From NCBI RefSeq assembly GCF_017301615.1, contig NZ_CP059066.1, positions 372,001 to 436,000 on the forward strand: DNA of 64,000 nt, read 5' to 3'. Position numbers and translations under genes: made by a program. The notes under the pieces were generated by a model. It did not search any database, had not been told where the DNA came from, and saw only the letters and a program-made list of their open reading frames with translations. Each line of letters begins with the position of its first letter. Position 1 is the stretch's first letter. Positions 62,128-64,000 of the stretch are shown in pieces. Origin of the DNA: Koleobacter methoxysyntrophicus. Lineage in GTDB: Bacteria > Bacillota > Thermosediminibacteria > Koleobacterales > Koleobacteraceae.

Positions 62128-63537
62128 TTATATGTTACATGCCAGCTCATAAAGTGCTTTAGCATAAATCTTAGCATTCAATATCAGGTCATCGATCTCG
62201 ATATTTTCGTCCTTTTCATGGGCAAGTTCAGGTTTCCCGGGGAATAACGGCCCGAAGGCTACAGCATTTTTAATAGCCCTGGCATAAGTCCCTCCACCGA
62301 TGGATATAAGTTCAGCCTTCCGGCCAGTAACCTCTTCATAGACCTTTTTAAGCTTTTGGACAAGGAAATTATCTTCCGAAACATAAAGGGGCGGATTGTC
62401 AGAAATATCGATGACCTCTATTCCCGCTTCAGAAGTGCGTTCCCTGATTCTGTTCATCACATCATCACAGGTATATTTAATCGGATACCTGATATTTATC
62501 TCAACCGTTCCCTGTTTTTTATCAAAATCTATTACACCTACATTCAATATCAACTTGCCGGAGATTTCATCACGAAGCCCTACCCCTAAAGACTGACCGT
62601 AGAACTCCATTCCTATATTTTCTGCAAGGAAAGAAATAAAGTCTGACGCATCTCCCTTTATTGTATTCAGGGTATTCAGGAACATGATAAGCTGGCAGAT
62701 GGCATTCTTGCCCTTTTCAGGCAGGCTTCCATGGGCTGAGATGCCGTAAGATTTTATAATAAACCCGTTTTGCCCTTCGGGCATCAATTCCATCTTGTAG
62801 CCCGTTTTCTCAACGAATGCTCTGAATCCCGTTTCAATCCCGTCTCTGGAACTATCGTCAGCAATCAATCCGGCCTCACAGTAGTCAGGGACCACATTGG
62901 CCCTGGTGCCTCCCTTTATGTAATCTATCGTAATGCCCTTTTCACTCTCTGCATTAAATTCTTTTCTCATTTTGAATATAATTATTCCCTTTTCGCTGTT
63001 AATTATCGGGTATTCCGCATCGGGAGAAAATCCGCATAAAGGGGTCTCTTCTTTTTTAAAGTAATATTTAATTCCCTCCCATCCGCTTTCTTCATCGGTG
63101 CCGAAGATGATCCTGATTCTCCTCTTTGTCTCAATCCCGGCTTCCTTCAGCGCCTTTAAGGCATACAGGGCAGCAATGGCCGGCCCTTTGTTGTCAATGG
63201 CTCCTCTGCCGTATATCCTGCCGTCATGGATTTCTCCGCCATAAGGGGGATAGGTCCAGCCCTTACCTTCAGGCACTACATCCAGGTGCACCAAAACACC
63301 TACGATTTCGTTCCCTTCCCCGTACTGGGCATGGCCCGCGTAACCATCTACATTTTTGGTTTCAAAGCCCAATTTCCCGGAAAGCTCCAGCACATACTCC
63401 AGGGCCTTATTTACTCCTTCCCCAAAGGGCATACCGGGCTTTGCCTCTTCTTCTACGCTCTTGATTCGTATTAATTCCTGTGTGGATTTAATTATATCGT
63501 CTTTCATTTCATCGATTTTTGTTTCAATTAACTCCAT
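62128..63537 (-). CDS. pepV: M20 family dipeptidase PepV-like
   Basis: The 469-residue zinc dipeptidase has VLVHLDVVPEG (His/Asp), GRGAIDNKGP (bridging Asp), GTDEESGW (Glu) and FSPDAEYP, and a lid domain at about 190-380. PepV-type enzymes cleave unbranched dipeptides in the cytoplasm. It lies 59 nt upstream of the aldolase start, so it heads a possible peptidase-aldolase-aminotransferase unit. ATG 63537 follows GGAGG. Confidence 0.93.
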   Translation of the reverse strand: MELIETKIDEMKDDIIKSTQELIRIKSVEEEAKPGMPFGEGVNKALEYVLELSGKLGFETKNVDGYAGHAQYGEGNEIVGVLVHLDVVPEGKGWTYPPYGGEIHDGRIYGRGAIDNKGPAIAALYALKALKEAGIETKRRIRIIFGTDEESGWEGIKYYFKKEETPLCGFSPDAEYPIINSEKGIIIFKMRKEFNAESEKGITIDYIKGGTRANVVPDYCEAGLIADDSSRDGIETGFRAFVEKTGYKMELMPEGQNGFIIKSYGISAHGSLPEKGKNAICQLIMFLNTLNTIKGDASDFISFLAENIGMEFYGQSLGVGLRDEISGKLILNVGVIDFDKKQGTVEINIRYPIKYTCDDVMNRIRERTSEAGIEVIDISDNPPLYVSEDNFLVQKLKKVYEEVTGRKAELISIGGGTYARAIKNAVAFGPLFPGKPELAHEKDENIEIDDLILNAKIYAKALYELACNI

Positions 63538-63874
63538 AGAAAAAACCTCCTCATTTCCATAATTTTTTATTTACTTACACCCTTAATTCCCCTAACCTGT
63601 GTTAAGCCTTTCTTCTATTTATTTCTTATCAAGATTATTTCTATAATATCCCTTGAAATTCCTCTCAAAAAACAAAAAAATTACAGTTTTGAAGTTCCTT
63701 ATTCCATGCTCAGATTGCATTACCGGAAGCCGCCCACCGGCGAAACTCTGACAGGAAAAAATAGGAACTACAAAATAGTTCCTATTCCGTGAACTGCAAT
63801 TCTAACCTTTTAATCCACAATAAAGATGGCGGTTCAGGACACGTCCGACTCGATGAGCAGCAGCCTTAAACCTT
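63538..63874. other. Gap upstream of pepV with one terminator
   Basis: The region is A/T-rich in its pepV-proximal part and GC-richer near 63725-63750 and 63830-63870. Apart from the hairpin at 63760 no feature is supported. A promoter for pepV is expected near 63600-63660 but not fixed. Confidence 0.5.
63760..63786 (-). terminator. Terminator downstream of the right-edge gene
   Basis: A perfect 11-bp stem, AATAGGAACTA (63760-63770) with TAGTTCCTATT (63776-63786), is followed on the minus strand by TTTTTTCC. It ends transcription of the gene that enters from the right edge. Confidence 0.85.
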
Positions 63875-64000
63875 TCATTTTCCGATATAATCCCTTAAAA
63901 TTAGCCGTGCCCTTTCGTTATCTTCAGGGGCAGTTAGTATAACGGGGCCGGCACAGCCCATTCCCGTTTCAGCGTATATGCCTTCCTTCCATAACAGCCT
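63875..64000 (-). CDS. C-terminal 41 codons of an unidentified protein (5' end outside window)
   Basis: The frame is open from the right edge and ends with TGA at 63875-63877. It reads EGIYAETGMGCAGPVILTAP followed by EDNERARLILRDYIGK. I recognise it only weakly: the MGC-GPV-APED pattern recalls small GrdX-type proteins of glycine reductase clusters. That would suit the glycine-forming genes beside it, but this is a guess. A downstream terminator supports a real gene end. Confidence 0.6.
   Translation of the reverse strand, partial: RLLWKEGIYAETGMGCAGPVILTAPEDNERARLILRDYIGK

Noticed and set aside
63720-63790. Glycine riboswitch-like piece (CCGGCGAAACTCTGACAGG on the + strand)
   Set aside because: It lacks the full two-helix aptamer, and it is on the strand opposite to both flanking genes.
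63836-63880. Selenocysteine UGA at the end of the right-edge gene
   Set aside because: The frame after TGA stops again after two codons, so TGA is a normal stop.
1-64000. CRISPR arrays, rRNA genes, prophage or a biosynthetic megasynthase
   Set aside because: No regular spacer-repeat pattern, rRNA sequence, phage structural genes or modular synthase frames were seen.

Overview
The window reads as the chromosome of a low-to-moderate GC Firmicute of the class Clostridia: strong GGAGG ribosome binding sites, many GTG/TTG starts, T-box control of trp, LevR and mannose-family PTS genes, and an amino-acid and peptide fermenting gene set. I cannot name the species. An anaerobic, possibly thermophilic, peptide-using clostridium is an inference from gene content.

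Layout. 1-2570: end of an NhaC antiporter, an orphan MNT nucleotidyltransferase, panC-panD and tRNA-Arg(CCG). 2844-6612: a MacAB-like ABC operon. 6750-14611: a sigma-54 controlled operon (small membrane protein, Na+/solute symporter, FabH-like enzyme, CoA-transferase, secreted lipase) with its activator. 14720-19782: ddh, a dapF::nhaC chimera and the D-aminopeptidase dppA with a second activator. 19952-25806: a YkoF-like protein, an EamA transporter, iadA, nhaC and a third activator. 25875-31164: a PIN remnant and a nucleoside/sugar-type ABC importer with a DUF3798 lipoprotein whose signal peptide is frameshifted. 31515-31975: a GC-rich structured RNA candidate of about 460 nt with its own promoter and terminator. 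31993-39725: ald, a PocR-type two-component system, DUF3006 and a ComEC-like hydrolase, gap, and a cupin/NapH pair. 39794-48034: a mannose-family PTS with sugar-catabolic enzymes, a 25-codon remnant of an aldehyde ferredoxin oxidoreductase gene, and LevR. 48184-55080: trpE-GD-C-F-B-A under a T-box leader with a duplicated terminator module. 55342-59742: an accessory island with a VapBC pair, an IS1634-family element between identical 138-bp direct repeats, and an orphan DNA methyltransferase. 59911-64000: a class V aminotransferase, a HOGA-like aldolase, a PepV dipeptidase and the end of one more gene.

The unifying theme is sigma-54. Four enhancer-binding activators lie next to four operons, and each operon has a readable -24/-12 element (12763, 17628, 23533, 45093) with the GG-N10-GC spacing. 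The regulated genes bring in or break down peptides, short-chain acids or sugars, so the region looks like a block of substrate-induced catabolic modules. The most novel-looking items are the unassigned structured RNA at 31515-31975, the in-frame dapF::nhaC fusion, and the shared-stem-I T-box. The 138-bp target duplication is striking but fits the known behaviour of IS1634.
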